DNA from: Acetitomaculum ruminis DSM 5522 | GTDB lineage: Bacteria; Bacillota; Clostridia; Lachnospirales; Lachnospiraceae | DNA: 64,000 bases | Reading direction: 5' to 3' | NCBI RefSeq assembly: GCF_900112085.1 | Contig: NZ_FOJY01000006.1 | Coordinates: 62,001 to 126,000, forward strand | Part shown: positions 52,414 to 62,513 of the stretch, piece after piece | Position numbering within the stretch: the stretch's first letter is position 1 | Layout: each line of letters begins with the position of its first letter | Notes under the pieces: generated by a model | Told to the model about the DNA's origin: nothing | Database searches by the model: none | Seen by the model: the letters and a program-made list of their open reading frames with translations, nothing else | Program-made: the position numbers and the translations under genes

Positions 52414-53097
52414 ATGAAAGATCAATCATATAATGTATTATTAGTTGAATCTGATGTGAATACACATGATGCAATTCTTTACTACTTCAAAAACCAGAAC
52501 TACAGAATAACATCTGCCTATGATGGCGGGATGGCTTTAAACATATTCAGTAAGTTAAGTGATAATTTTGACTTGGTGATTTGCGCACTTAATTTGGATG
52601 TGGTAGATGGTATAGGAGTTTTGTCTGCTATCAGGGAAATTTCTGAAATACCGGTTATTATGATCGGAAATTCAGGAACAGACGAGGAACAGATAAAATG
52701 TTTCACCAAAGGAGCCGATGACTATCTTCCAAGACCACTTTCTTTATTAATACTTGAATTAAGGGTAAAAGTTGTTTTAAAGCGTACCTACAGACTCAGA
52801 AAAGACTGGAAATTCAAGGGGCTTTTTGTGGATTTTGAAGGAAGACGCATTTTTGTTGATGAAAAAGAAGTAGTCGTAACTTCAAAAGAATTTGATCTTT
52901 TGAAATTCTTTATCAAAAATGAAAATGTAGCTGTAAGCCGTGCAAAGATATTAGATGATGTATGGGGATTTGACTATATTGGAGACGAAAGAACAGTAGA
53001 TACCATAGTCAAACAGCTGCGCTCAAAACTTACCAGAAAGTACGATTTTATAAAGACAGTATATGGCATAGGATACAGGTTTGAGACCGATAAGTAA
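52414..53097 (+). CDS. OmpR-type response regulator with a degenerate receiver
   Basis: The 227-residue protein has a receiver-like N-terminal domain (about 1-120) and an intact winged-helix DNA-binding domain (about 130-225, with VTSKEFDLLKFFIKN, DDVWGFDYIGDERTVDTIVKQLRSKL and VYGIGYRFE). In the receiver the expected phospho-acceptor Asp is Ala58 (VICALNLDVVDG), the switch Thr/Ser is replaced (MIGNSG), and the conserved Lys is Arg107 (DDYLPRPLS). It therefore probably works without phosphorylation, as in some atypical response regulators. No histidine kinase gene is nearby. The target genes are unknown. Confidence 0.87.
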   Translation: MKDQSYNVLLVESDVNTHDAILYYFKNQNYRITSAYDGGMALNIFSKLSDNFDLVICALNLDVVDGIGVLSAIREISEIPVIMIGNSGTDEEQIKCFTKGADDYLPRPLSLLILELRVKVVLKRTYRLRKDWKFKGLFVDFEGRRIFVDEKEVVVTSKEFDLLKFFIKNENVAVSRAKILDDVWGFDYIGDERTVDTIVKQLRSKLTRKYDFIKTVYGIGYRFETDK

Positions 53098-53150
53098 AAT
53101 ACCGGATTTAAGTTTTGCCATAAATGCGCTTATTTGATGTAGGTTTTTTC

Positions 53151-53179
53151 TTGATATTTTAATTGCACTATGATATACT
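53151..53179 (+). promoter_or_regulatory. tig promoter
   Basis: TTGATA (53151-53156), 17 bases, TATACT (53174-53179); the leader is about 80 bases. Confidence 0.75.
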
Positions 53180-53264
53180 ACTAAAATGACTGTGAGTATG
53201 GATTCATGATATATCTCATACTTTTCATATATATCGCAATTTGTGAAGGAGGATCTTAACAACA

Positions 53265-54575
53265 ATGAGTGTTAATGTAGAGAATTTGGAAAATAGTATG
53301 GCTAAGCTTACAATTGAGGTTGCTGCTGCTGACTTTGATAAGGCAGTTCAGGAAGTATATATGAAACAGCGTGGAAGAATCTCTATTCCTGGATTCCGTA
53401 AAGGCAAAGCACCTAGAAAAGTAATCGAGAACATGTATGGTTCAGGAGTATTTTATGAAGATGCTGCAAACAGACTTATCCAGACTGAGTATCCAAAGGC
53501 TGCTTCTGAAAGTAAACTTGAAATTGTTTCACAGCCGGAAATCGATGTAGTTCAAGTTGAATCAGGAAAAAATTTTATATTTACAGCAACAGTTGCTTTA
53601 AAACCTGAGATTACATTAGGTGATTATAAAGGAATTGCTGTTGAAGTAGAATCTTCATTAGTTACAGATGAAGAAGTAAATATCGCTCTTGACAGGGAAA
53701 GAGAAAACAATTCTCGTACAGTTACTGTAGAAGACAGACCTGTTAAAGATGGTGATACAGCTAACATAGATTATGAAGGAAGTGTTGACGGAGTACCTTT
53801 TGAAGGCGGAGCTGCAAAAGGATATGACCTTTTAATCGGTTCTCATACATTCATCGATACATTCGAGGATCAGATTATCGGAATGAATATTGGCGATGAA
53901 AAAGATGTTAATGTTACATTCCCAGAAGAATATCATTCGGAATCATTAAAGGGAAAACCTGCTGTATTTAAGGTAAAAGTTAACGGAATTAAAGAAAAAC
54001 AGCTTCCTGAATTAGATGATGAATTCGCAAAAGATGTATCAGAGTTTGATACATTAGATGAATACAAAGCTGACATTAAGAAAAATCTTGAAGAAGTAAA
54101 AATAAAAGATATTAAGACTGCAAAGGAAAATGCAGTTATTGATAAGATTATTGAGAATTCTACAATTGAGCTTCCACAGCCAATGGTTGATACACAGACC
54201 GGATATCTTATCGATGACTTTGGTCAGAGACTTAGCAGACAGGGTATGAGCCTTGAACAGTATATGCAGTTTACAGGATCTGACATGGCTAAGATGCGTG
54301 AGCAGATGGAGCCACAGGCTATCAAGAGAATTCAGACAAGACTTGTTCTTGAAGCAGTTGTAAAGGCTGAAGGAATTGAAGCTACAGAAGAAGAAGTAGA
54401 TAAAGAAATCGAAAGCATGGCTAAGAACTACGGTATGGAAGCAGATAAATTAAAAGAAGTCATGAGTGATACTGAAAAAGAACAGATGAAGTTGGATGTT
54501 GCTGTTGCAAAGGCAATTGACTTTGTAAGAGATGCAGCAGTTGAAACAGAAGCTGTAAAGAAGGAAGAAGAATAA
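53265..54575 (+). CDS. tig: Trigger factor
   Basis: The 436-residue chaperone helps nascent chains fold at the ribosome exit. The N-terminal ribosome-binding domain contains GFRKGKAPRKVIENMYG (the signature GFRxGKxP), the middle is an FKBP-type prolyl isomerase (about 150-235, GDTANIDYEGSVDGVPFEGG and FPEEYHSESLKGKPAVFKV), and the C-terminus is helical. The order tig-clpP-clpX follows, as in most bacteria. The ribosome binding site GGAGG stands 12 bases before the start, a slightly long gap. Confidence 0.97.
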   Translation: MSVNVENLENSMAKLTIEVAAADFDKAVQEVYMKQRGRISIPGFRKGKAPRKVIENMYGSGVFYEDAANRLIQTEYPKAASESKLEIVSQPEIDVVQVESGKNFIFTATVALKPEITLGDYKGIAVEVESSLVTDEEVNIALDRERENNSRTVTVEDRPVKDGDTANIDYEGSVDGVPFEGGAAKGYDLLIGSHTFIDTFEDQIIGMNIGDEKDVNVTFPEEYHSESLKGKPAVFKVKVNGIKEKQLPELDDEFAKDVSEFDTLDEYKADIKKNLEEVKIKDIKTAKENAVIDKIIENSTIELPQPMVDTQTGYLIDDFGQRLSRQGMSLEQYMQFTGSDMAKMREQMEPQAIKRIQTRLVLEAVVKAEGIEATEEEVDKEIESMAKNYGMEADKLKEVMSDTEKEQMKLDVAVAKAIDFVRDAAVETEAVKKEEE

Positions 54576-54614
54576 TAAAACTTTCATCTACCACTAAAGT
54601 TGGGAGGGATTTTG

Positions 54615-55196
54615 ATGAGTTTAGTGCCTTACGTCATTGAACAGACAAGCAGGGGCGAGCGTTCCTATGATATCTATTCAAGATTATTAAAAGAAAGAAT
54701 TATCTTTCTTGGTGAAGAAGTTAATGATGTGACTGCAAGTCTTGTAGTTGCCCAGTTATTATTTTTAGAGTCAGAGGATCCTGGAAAAGATATTCATCTT
54801 TACATTAACTCTCCGGGAGGCTCTGTAACAGCAGGAATGGCAATATATGATACCATGCATTATATTAAGTGTGATGTATCAACTCTTTGTATCGGTATGG
54901 CTGCCAGCATGGGGGCATTCTTGTTAGCAGGTGGTGCGAAGGGAAAAAGATATGCACTCCCGAATTCAGAAATTATGATTCACCAGCCATCAGGTGGTGC
55001 CAGAGGACAGGCTACAGAAATTAAAATTGTTGCCGATAATATATTGAAGACCAGAAAAAAATTAAATGAAATACTTGCAGAAAATACTGGTAAACCTCTG
55101 GATGTCATTGAAGTGGATACTGAGCGTGACAATTACATGTCAGCCCAGGAAGCTTTAGAATATGGATTAATAGATAGTGTAGTTACTAGTAGATAA
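54615..55196 (+). CDS. clpP: ClpP protease subunit
   Basis: I chose ATG 54615 ([19 protein letters not shown]), with GGGAGGG upstream. The 193-residue protein has the catalytic triad Ser98 (GMAASMGAF), His123 (MIHQPSGG) and Asp172 (ERDNYMSA). It forms a barrel that degrades proteins delivered by ClpX. A terminator-like hairpin separates it from clpX. Confidence 0.97.
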   Translation: MSLVPYVIEQTSRGERSYDIYSRLLKERIIFLGEEVNDVTASLVVAQLLFLESEDPGKDIHLYINSPGGSVTAGMAIYDTMHYIKCDVSTLCIGMAASMGAFLLAGGAKGKRYALPNSEIMIHQPSGGARGQATEIKIVADNILKTRKKLNEILAENTGKPLDVIEVDTERDNYMSAQEALEYGLIDSVVTSR

Positions 55197-55244
55197 TTAT
55201 CCAATTATGAAATATTTTTAAAATAGGATAAAAACGCATTTTTT

Positions 55245-55288
55245 GGACATCTTAAAACTAAAAACAGCTGGTTTTGGGATGTCCTTTT
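55245..55288 (+). terminator. Hairpin with T-run between clpP and clpX
   Basis: GGACATC and GATGTCC enclose a second pair AAAAC/GTTTT, followed by TTTT. It should reduce read-through from clpP into clpX. Confidence 0.75.
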
Positions 55289-55321
55289 GGTTAAAATATA
55301 AGGAGATAGAGGTGAGATTTG

Positions 55322-56617
55322 ATGACTGTTCGAAATGGTAATGATAAAATAAGATGCTCTTTTTGTAATAAAACTCAAGAACAGGTTAGAAAGCTTATTG
55401 CCGGACCAAACGGTGCATATATATGTGATGAGTGTATAGATATATGTTCAGAAATTATCGAAGAAGAATATGATGATGAGCCAAGGGGTGATATGGAAAT
55501 CAACCTTATGAAGCCTAAGGAAATAAAAGCCTTTCTTGATGACTATGTTATTGGCCAGGAAGAAGCGAAAAAGACCTTGTCTGTAGCAGTATATAATCAT
55601 TATAAGAGAGTTACAGCAGAAAAGGATTTAGATGTTGAACTTCAAAAAAGTAATGTTATAATGTTAGGACCTACAGGATCAGGTAAAACTCTTCTTGCTC
55701 AGACACTTGCCAAGCTTCTTAATGTTCCATTTGCCATTGCAGATGCTACAGCTCTTACAGAGGCAGGTTATGTAGGTGAAGATGTTGAGAATATTCTTCT
55801 TAAATTGATTCAGGCATCTGATTATGATATTGAAAGAGCTGAATATGGTATTATCTATATTGATGAAATTGATAAAATTACCAGAAAGTCAGAAAATGTT
55901 TCCATTACCAGAGATGTATCAGGTGAAGGCGTACAGCAGGCTCTTTTAAAGATTATTGAAGGAACTGTTGCTTCTGTTCCACCTCAGGGAGGAAGAAAAC
56001 ATCCTCATCAGGAGCTTCTTCAAATAGATACAACAAATATTTTGTTTATCTGTGGAGGTGCTTTTGAAGGTATTGAAAAGATAATTGAAACAAGAATGGA
56101 TCAAAAATCAATTGGTTTTAATGCTGAAATATCAGCTAAAGGTGAGAAAAGCACCAGTGAAGTATTAAAGGAAATTCTTCCTAAAGACTTTATAAAATAT
56201 GGACTTATCCCGGAATTTGTAGGTCGTGTACCTGTAGTTACAAGTCTTGAAGAATTAGATGAGGATACTCTTGTACGAATACTTCAGGAACCTAAGAATT
56301 CACTTGTTAAGCAGTATAAGAAGCTTTTTGAATTAGATGATGTTGAACTTGAAATAGAAGCAGATGCTCTTAAAGCCATAGCAAAGCTTGCTATTGAAAG
56401 AAATACAGGAGCCAGGGGACTTCGTTCCATTTTAGAATCAGTAATGGTTGATGTTATGTATAATGTTCCATCAGATGAGAAAATAATCAAATGCATTATT
56501 ACTAAAGATGCAGTTGACGGAACAGCTGAGCCGACTCTTGTATTTGGAGAGCATGATGTAAAAAAGATAAATAAAAAACACCGAATTGTAAGTAAGTCAA
56601 AAAATGAAACAGCTTAA
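55322..56617 (+). CDS. clpX: ClpX ATPase
   Basis: I chose ATG 55322 (GAGGTG upstream). The 431-residue unfoldase has a C4 zinc finger ([15 protein letters not shown] to YICDECI), Walker [13 protein letters not shown], Walker [11 protein letters not shown], the GYVGEDVE pore region and [11 protein letters not shown]. It feeds ClpP with unfolded proteins. In many Firmicutes lon follows; here the next gene is engB after a terminator. Confidence 0.97.
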   Translation: MTVRNGNDKIRCSFCNKTQEQVRKLIAGPNGAYICDECIDICSEIIEEEYDDEPRGDMEINLMKPKEIKAFLDDYVIGQEEAKKTLSVAVYNHYKRVTAEKDLDVELQKSNVIMLGPTGSGKTLLAQTLAKLLNVPFAIADATALTEAGYVGEDVENILLKLIQASDYDIERAEYGIIYIDEIDKITRKSENVSITRDVSGEGVQQALLKIIEGTVASVPPQGGRKHPHQELLQIDTTNILFICGGAFEGIEKIIETRMDQKSIGFNAEISAKGEKSTSEVLKEILPKDFIKYGLIPEFVGRVPVVTSLEELDEDTLVRILQEPKNSLVKQYKKLFELDDVELEIEADALKAIAKLAIERNTGARGLRSILESVMVDVMYNVPSDEKIIKCIITKDAVDGTAEPTLVFGEHDVKKINKKHRIVSKSKNETA

Positions 56618-56640
56618 GCAGGTGTTATAATATGACAATC

Positions 56641-56678
56641 AGAGCTGTTGCAAAGAAAATTTGCAATGGCTCTTTTTA
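56641..56678 (+). terminator. clpX terminator
   Basis: AGAGCTGTTGCAAA pairs with TTTGCAATGGCTCT (two G-U pairs) and is followed by TTTTTAT. Confidence 0.85.
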
Positions 56679-56720
56679 TTTAACTTAAGTTGTATTAAGG
56701 TTTATTTAAAGAGGTAAATA

Positions 56721-57302
56721 ATGAAGATAAAAAAAGTCGATTTGGATATAGTAGTTGGAGTTACCAGTAAAATGCCGACTACAAATATGCCGGAGTTTGC
56801 ATTTGCTGGAAAATCCAATGTGGGAAAATCCTCATTGATTAATGCCTTAGTAAACAGAAAGGCTTTGGCAAGAACTTCAGGCAAACCTGGAAAAACCCAG
56901 ACAATTAATTTTTATAATGTCAATGATAGTCTTTATATAGTGGATCTTCCAGGGTATGGTTATGCTAATGCCAATAATGAGGTTAAGGCAAAATGGGGTA
57001 AAATGGTAGAAAAATATTTAAGAAATTCTACAAATCTTAAAGCTGTATGTCTTTTGGTGGATATTCGCCATGCACCAAATTCAAACGACATTCAGATGTA
57101 TGACTGGATAGTAAGTAATGGATTTAAGCCTGTTATTATTGCTACAAAACTTGATAAGCTAAAAAAGAATCAGGTTCCTAAATGCATAAAAGCCATAAAA
57201 GAAACCTTAAATTTAGGAAAAGAAGATATATTTATACCTTTTTCATCAGAAACAAAAGCAGGAAGAGATGAACTTTGGCAATTGATTGAAGAAATGCTTT
57301 AG
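56721..57302 (+). CDS. ysxC: Ribosome biogenesis GTPase YsxC/EngB
   Basis: The 193-residue GTPase has the P-loop AGKSNVGKSS (FAFAGKSNVGKSSLINAL), the switch region SGKPGKTQTINFY, VDLPGYGYA and the TKLDK-type specificity motif. It helps assemble the large ribosomal subunit. The ribosome binding site is GAGG. It lies downstream of clpX with a terminator between; the usual lon gene is missing. Confidence 0.95.
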   Translation: MKIKKVDLDIVVGVTSKMPTTNMPEFAFAGKSNVGKSSLINALVNRKALARTSGKPGKTQTINFYNVNDSLYIVDLPGYGYANANNEVKAKWGKMVEKYLRNSTNLKAVCLLVDIRHAPNSNDIQMYDWIVSNGFKPVIIATKLDKLKKNQVPKCIKAIKETLNLGKEDIFIPFSSETKAGRDELWQLIEEML

Positions 57303-57429
57303 TCTAAAAAAGAATTTTTATATTTTTTAAAGATAAAAAATGTTCAGGAAGTGAAAGTTGATCTACTTGATGCCGGGATAATCCCGAATAAAAATAGAAT
57401 GTTATGGAAAAAGAGCTTGTGGAGGAAAT

Positions 57430-58563
57430 ATGAATTTTCAAAATATTAATTTAAAAAGAATTGTGAATGTATTAATATTTTTGCTAATAACTGTGGCATT
57501 TTTGTATTTTGGCATTAAGCTCATTGTTTTTTTTATGCCTTTTGTAGTTGCATGGATTATTGCTGCTATTGCAAATCCTTTAGTGAAATTTTTAGAAAAA
57601 AAACTTAGAATTTTAAGAAAGCACGGCTCAATTATTGTTATAATAATGACTCTGGCTTTAATTGGCATAGGTGGCTATCTGCTTATGATGAAGCTTTGGA
57701 CACAGGCAGTTAATTTTATAAGTACGGCTCCGGATGCCTACAAGGAAGTTGTTCAAAATTTGGAAAATACTGGAAGTAAATATTATGATCTTTTTGAAAA
57801 ACTGCCGGATAATATTCAAAATTCATTAGCAGATATATATCAAAATTTAAGCAGTTATGTAGGAAATATAGTACAGACTCTGGGAAAACCTACTATAAAT
57901 GCAGCGGGAAATTTTGCCATGAGTTTACCGGTAGCACTTGTTTATACAATAGTGACATTGATAGCAGCATATTTTTTCATAGCTGATAGAGAAAAAATTA
58001 TCAATAAATATCACGAAATTGTTCCGGATTCTATTGAAGAAAAACTGAATTTTATTTATGATAACCTAGGGTATGCAGTGGGAGGTTACTTCAAAGCCCA
58101 GTTTAAGATAATGGCTGTAATAGGTATTATTGTATTCATTGGTTTAATAATAATCGGTGTAAAATATGCAATATTACTGGCTGTATTAATTGCTTTTGTG
58201 GACATGTTACCCTTCTTTGGGACAGGAACTATATTTTTCCCCTGGGGTGTAGTTTGCTTTTTAGAAGGAAATTACAAAAGAGTAGTGGGATTTATAGTAA
58301 TATATCTGGTTTGTCAGCTGGTAAGACAGTTGATTCAGCCAAAGCTTTTAGGTGACAGCATGGGACTTACTCCTTTAACCACCCTTGTATTAATGTTTAT
58401 TGGTTTTAAACTAAAGGGAGTTTTAGGAATGATATTTGCTGTACCCCTTGGAATGATAATTATTAATATGTACTCAGAGGGTATTTTTGATAATTTTATT
58501 GAAAATATAAGGGGATTGATTAAGGATTTTAACGACTGGAGAAATATAAAAAATAATCCATAA
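57430..58563 (+). CDS. AI-2E family transporter-like membrane protein
   Basis: The 377-residue protein has about seven or eight membrane segments and the family landmarks VVAWIIAAIANPLVKFLEK near the start, VGGYFKAQFKIM, and DMLPFFGTGTIFFPWGVV and RQLIQPKLLGDSMGLTPLTTL toward the end. The family includes YtvI-like sporulation proteins, the AI-2 exporter TqsA, and PerM; the substrate cannot be told. The ribosome binding site is GGAGG. map follows after 31 bases. Confidence 0.88.
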   Translation: MNFQNINLKRIVNVLIFLLITVAFLYFGIKLIVFFMPFVVAWIIAAIANPLVKFLEKKLRILRKHGSIIVIIMTLALIGIGGYLLMMKLWTQAVNFISTAPDAYKEVVQNLENTGSKYYDLFEKLPDNIQNSLADIYQNLSSYVGNIVQTLGKPTINAAGNFAMSLPVALVYTIVTLIAAYFFIADREKIINKYHEIVPDSIEEKLNFIYDNLGYAVGGYFKAQFKIMAVIGIIVFIGLIIIGVKYAILLAVLIAFVDMLPFFGTGTIFFPWGVVCFLEGNYKRVVGFIVIYLVCQLVRQLIQPKLLGDSMGLTPLTTLVLMFIGFKLKGVLGMIFAVPLGMIIINMYSEGIFDNFIENIRGLIKDFNDWRNIKNNP

Positions 58564-58594
58564 TTGACATTTAGTTAAGAAAAGAGGAAAAGAA

Positions 58595-59473
58595 ATGTTA
58601 TTTAAAAAACTTGGAAGAAATGATAAATGCTGGTGTGGAAGCGGCAGAAAATATAAACAATGCCATGAAGCCTTCGATGACAAAATTTTAGGATTTAAGC
58701 GTCAAGGTCACATAGTTCCAAATCATAGTATTATTAAAAATCCACAGCAGATAGAAGGAATCAGGGAAAGCAGTAAAATTAATATTGCAGTTTTAGATTA
58801 TGTTTTGGAAAATATTAAAGAAGGCATGTCAACTCAGGATATTGATGATATGGTTTCTCAAAAAACAGCCGAGATGGGAGGAATTCCTGCTCCTCTTAAT
58901 TATGAGGGATTTCCAAAAAGCGTTTGTACTTCCATTAATGAGCAGGTTTGCCATGGAATACCTTCCAGCAAGGATATATTAAAAGATGGAGATATAGTAA
59001 ATATTGATGTTTCAACAATATATAACGGTTATTTTTCCGATTCTTCCAGAATGGCACTTATTGGTAATGTATCCGAGGAAAAGAAAAAGCTTGTCCAGGT
59101 TACCAAAGAATGCGTTGAAATTGGCGTTAAAAATGTTAAGCCATGGACATTTTTAGGAGATATGGGAGAAGCAGTTCATAATCACGCCCTTGAAAATGGT
59201 TATACCATAGTTCGTGAAATAGGGGGACACGGAGTTGGACTTGAGTTTCATGAAGAACCATTTGTCAGCTATGTCACCAAAAAAGGAACAGAAATGTTAA
59301 TGGTTCCAGGAATGGTATTTACTATAGAGCCAATGGTAAATATGGGAACAGACAGAATTTTCGTTGATAAAAAGAATAACTGGACAGTTTATACTAAAGA
59401 TAAAAAGCCATCAGCTCAGTGGGAGGTTACAGTTTTGGTAACAGACGATGGCTGTGAGATTCTTACTTATTAG
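58595..59473 (+). CDS. map: Methionine aminopeptidase type I with N-terminal SEC-C motif
   Basis: The 292-residue enzyme removes the initiator Met. The first 20 residues contain a SEC-C zinc motif (GRNDKCWCGSGRKYKQCH), an extension seen in many Clostridia and thought to contact the ribosome. The catalytic domain has the metal ligands in VNIDVS, YFSDSSRM, GGHGVGLEFHEEP, FTIEPM and QWEVTV. A terminator stands about 80 bases downstream. Confidence 0.95.
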   Translation: MLFKKLGRNDKCWCGSGRKYKQCHEAFDDKILGFKRQGHIVPNHSIIKNPQQIEGIRESSKINIAVLDYVLENIKEGMSTQDIDDMVSQKTAEMGGIPAPLNYEGFPKSVCTSINEQVCHGIPSSKDILKDGDIVNIDVSTIYNGYFSDSSRMALIGNVSEEKKKLVQVTKECVEIGVKNVKPWTFLGDMGEAVHNHALENGYTIVREIGGHGVGLEFHEEPFVSYVTKKGTEMLMVPGMVFTIEPMVNMGTDRIFVDKKNNWTVYTKDKKPSAQWEVTVLVTDDGCEILTY

Positions 59474-59550
59474 ACTTTATTTCTTCTAAATTCAAAATAA
59501 AGTCGGAGCAGTTTACATCCACGGATTTGTATATTATTATTGTTAAGATT

Positions 59551-59597
59551 AAAAACAGCAAAGGAAGGCTAAAAGTCGTCTTTTTGCTGTTTTTTTA
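59551..59597 (+). terminator. map terminator
   Basis: AAAAACAGCAAA pairs with TTTTTGCTGTTTTT around a loop of about 18 bases, with a long T-run. Confidence 0.85.
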
Positions 59598-59632
59598 TAT
59601 TTTAAAAAGTTTAATTTTCATAAAAAAAGTAC

Positions 59633-59661
59633 TTGCTTTTTTTAAAACAAGGTGTTATATA
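59633..59661 (+). promoter_or_regulatory. clpB promoter
   Basis: TTGCTT at 59633-59638, 17 bases, TATATA at 59656-59661. The leader of about 167 bases shows neither a CIRCE (HrcA) element nor a CtsR repeat that I can see. Confidence 0.6.
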
Positions 59662-59834
59662 TATTATAGAACAAGCACACAGGCGCTTTTATATTAAACT
59701 AATAATAAAACAAAGATTAAAATGTCCAGGAAAAAAATATTAATTACTAATAATATTACAATATACAATAAGTTTAGAAAGAAGAGGTATTTTACAAATA
59801 CCTAAAAATAAATCGGATGGAAAGGAGAATTTTT

Positions 59835-62438
59835 ATGAACATAAAAAAATTTACACAAAAGTCCATTGAAGCCATTAATAATTGTGACACAATAGCTGTA
59901 AAATATGGGAATCAACAAATTGATCAGGAACATCTTTTGTACAGTCTTTTGACCATAGATGACAGCCTTATTTTAAAATTAATAGAGAAAATGGAAATTG
60001 ATAAGGAACATTTTTTGAATAATGTTGAGACTCATCTTGAAAAACTTCCTAAAGTTTATGGTGAGAATGCCCAGCTTTACATGAGTCAGCAGCTTAACAA
60101 AGCTTTGATAAATGCAGAAAATGAAGCCAAGGCCATGGGAGATGAATATGTTTCAGTAGAGCATATATTCCTTGCCATGATGAAAAATCCTAATAGGGCA
60201 CTTAAGGAGATTTTTGATGAATATGGCATCAATAGGGAACGGTTTTTGAAGTCTCTTTCCACTGTAAGAGGAAATCAAAAGGTTGTATCAGACAATCCTG
60301 AGGAGACCTATGATACCTTGGAAAAATACGGATATGAACTGGTTAGCAGGGCAAGGCAGCAAAAGCTTGATCCTGTTATTGGAAGAGATGGAGAGATTCG
60401 TAATGTAATAAGAATTCTTTCAAGAAAAACTAAGAATAATCCGGTTTTAATCGGTGAACCGGGAGTTGGTAAAACTGCTGTAGTTGAAGGTCTTGCCCAA
60501 AGGATAGTCAGAGGAGATGTACCGACAAATCTTAAAGATAAAAAGCTTTTTGCTTTGGATATGGGGTCATTGGTGGCCGGAGCTAAATACAGGGGTGAAT
60601 TTGAAGAAAGATTAAAGGCGGTACTGGCAGAAGTTAAAAACAGTAATGGAGAGATAATTCTTTTCATTGATGAACTTCATACAATAGTGGGAGCCGGAAA
60701 AACCGAAGGAAGCATGGATGCCGGAAATATGCTAAAACCAATGCTTGCAAGGGGAGAACTTCACTGTATTGGTGCTACAACTCTTGATGAATACAGAACT
60801 TATATTGAAAAAGATCCAGCATTGGAAAGGCGTTTTCAGCCAGTATTGGTAGATGAACCAACAGTTGAGGATACCATTTCGATTCTTAGAGGTTTAAAGG
60901 AAAGATATGAAGTATATCATGGAGTTAAAATAACAGATGGTGCTCTTGTAAGTGCTGCCACACTTTCAAACAGATATATATCGGACAGATTTCTTCCTGA
61001 TAAGGCTATTGACCTGGTGGATGAAGCCTGTGCCATGATAAAGACGGAAATAGATTCTATGCCTGCAGAATTAGATGAGATGCAAAGAAAGATTACCCAG
61101 CTGGAAATCGAAGAGGCAGCTCTTAAAAAAGAAGATGACAGATTAAGCAGGGAAAGATTGGAAAATCTTCAAAAGGAATTAGCTGATGAAAGAGATAAAT
61201 TCTCAGCTTTAAAGGCACAGTTGGATAATGAAAAAAATTCCGTTGATAAATTAAGAGTGCTTCGTGAGCAGATAGATGAGGTTAACTCTCAGATTGCCAA
61301 AGCAACTCAGGAATATAACCTTGAACTTGCAGCAGAGCTTTCCTATGGCAAGCTTCCAAACCTTAAAAAAGAACTGGAAAAAGAAGAAGAAAAGGTTAAA
61401 AATATGGAGCTTTCATTAGTACATGAAAGTGTTACGGAGGATGAAATATCAAAAATTGTTTCAAAATGGACAGGAATTCCTGTTACAAAACTTACTGAAA
61501 GCGAAAGAAGTAAAAATCTTCATCTTCCGGATGAATTACATAAAAGGGTAGTGGGACAAGATGATGCAGTCATAAAGGTCAGTGAAGCCATAATGCGTTC
61601 AAGAGCTGGAATAAAGGATCCAAGCAGACCTATCGGTTCCTTTATGTTTCTTGGTCCTACCGGAGTTGGTAAGACGGAGCTTGCTAAAACTCTCGCTCAG
61701 AGCTTATTTGATGATGAAAATAATATAGTAAGAATTGATATGAGTGAATATATGGAGAAGTATTCAGTGTCAAGACTTATTGGAGCGCCTCCGGGATATG
61801 TAGGATATGAGGAAGGGGGACAGCTTACGGAAGCCGTAAGGAGAAAACCTTATAGTGTTGTTCTTTTTGATGAAGTTGAAAAGGCACATCCTGATGTATT
61901 TAATCTCTTATTACAGGTTCTTGATGACGGACGAATTACGGATTCCCAGGGTAGAACCGTAGATTTTAAAAATACAATTTTAATAATGACCTCTAACTTA
62001 GGTTCTGATTTGATATTAGAGGATATTAAAGACGGAGATGAGGAAATAAGTGATAACTGTAAGGCAGCAGTAGATAAAATCCTTCATCAAAACTTCCGTC
62101 CGGAGTTTTTAAACCGTCTTGATGAAATAATTATATTTAAACCACTATTAAAGAATAATATTAAAGACATTATAAATCTTTTGATTGATGAGCTTAATAA
62201 GAGACTGGCTGATAAAGAATTAAAGATAGAATTAACAGCAGCTGCAAAGGACTTTATTGTGGAAGGAGGATATTCACCTTCCTATGGAGCGAGGGTATTA
62301 AAGAGATTTTTACAAAAGAATGTAGAGACAATGGCAGCGAAAATGATTCTTTCAGACCAGGTTAAAAGTGGTGATACCATTTACTTTGATGTAAAAGATG
62401 GAAGTTTAAGTGCAAGTACATTAAATTTAAATAAATAA
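59835..62438 (+). CDS. clpB: ClpB disaggregase
   Basis: I chose ATG 59835 (AAGGAG upstream). The 867-residue protein has the N-terminal Clp repeat, a first AAA+ domain ([31 protein letters not shown]), a long coiled-coil middle domain (about 405-520) and a second AAA+ domain ([31 protein letters not shown]). It also has the ClpB-type [17 protein letters not shown] loop. It rescues aggregated proteins together with DnaK. The length and middle domain distinguish it from ClpC. No ClpP-binding loop was looked for in detail. Confidence 0.95.
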   Translation: MNIKKFTQKSIEAINNCDTIAVKYGNQQIDQEHLLYSLLTIDDSLILKLIEKMEIDKEHFLNNVETHLEKLPKVYGENAQLYMSQQLNKALINAENEAKAMGDEYVSVEHIFLAMMKNPNRALKEIFDEYGINRERFLKSLSTVRGNQKVVSDNPEETYDTLEKYGYELVSRARQQKLDPVIGRDGEIRNVIRILSRKTKNNPVLIGEPGVGKTAVVEGLAQRIVRGDVPTNLKDKKLFALDMGSLVAGAKYRGEFEERLKAVLAEVKNSNGEIILFIDELHTIVGAGKTEGSMDAGNMLKPMLARGELHCIGATTLDEYRTYIEKDPALERRFQPVLVDEPTVEDTISILRGLKERYEVYHGVKITDGALVSAATLSNRYISDRFLPDKAIDLVDEACAMIKTEIDSMPAELDEMQRKITQLEIEEAALKKEDDRLSRERLENLQKELADERDKFSALKAQLDNEKNSVDKLRVLREQIDEVNSQIAKATQEYNLELAAELSYGKLPNLKKELEKEEEKVKNMELSLVHESVTEDEISKIVSKWTGIPVTKLTESERSKNLHLPDELHKRVVGQDDAVIKVSEAIMRSRAGIKDPSRPIGSFMFLGPTGVGKTELAKTLAQSLFDDENNIVRIDMSEYMEKYSVSRLIGAPPGYVGYEEGGQLTEAVRRKPYSVVLFDEVEKAHPDVFNLLLQVLDDGRITDSQGRTVDFKNTILIMTSNLGSDLILEDIKDGDEEISDNCKAAVDKILHQNFRPEFLNRLDEIIIFKPLLKNNIKDIINLLIDELNKRLADKELKIELTAAAKDFIVEGGYSPSYGARVLKRFLQKNVETMAAKMILSDQVKSGDTIYFDVKDGSLSASTLNLNK

Positions 62439-62442
62439 AAAA

Positions 62443-62474
62443 ATTAAGGTCGGTTGAAATATACCGACCTTAAT
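62443..62474. terminator. Bidirectional terminator between clpB and murG
   Basis: A perfect stem ATTAAGGTCGGT with its complement and an 8-base loop, with A- and T-rich flanks; the genes converge. Confidence 0.85.
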
Positions 62475-62513
62475 CTTTAGAATATTCACTTAACAAAAGT
62501 GTTTAGAAAACTT

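Noticed and set aside
59660-59834. HrcA (CIRCE) or CtsR operator before clpB
   Set aside because: Neither TTAGCACTC with its complement nor tandem GGTCAAA repeats are present.
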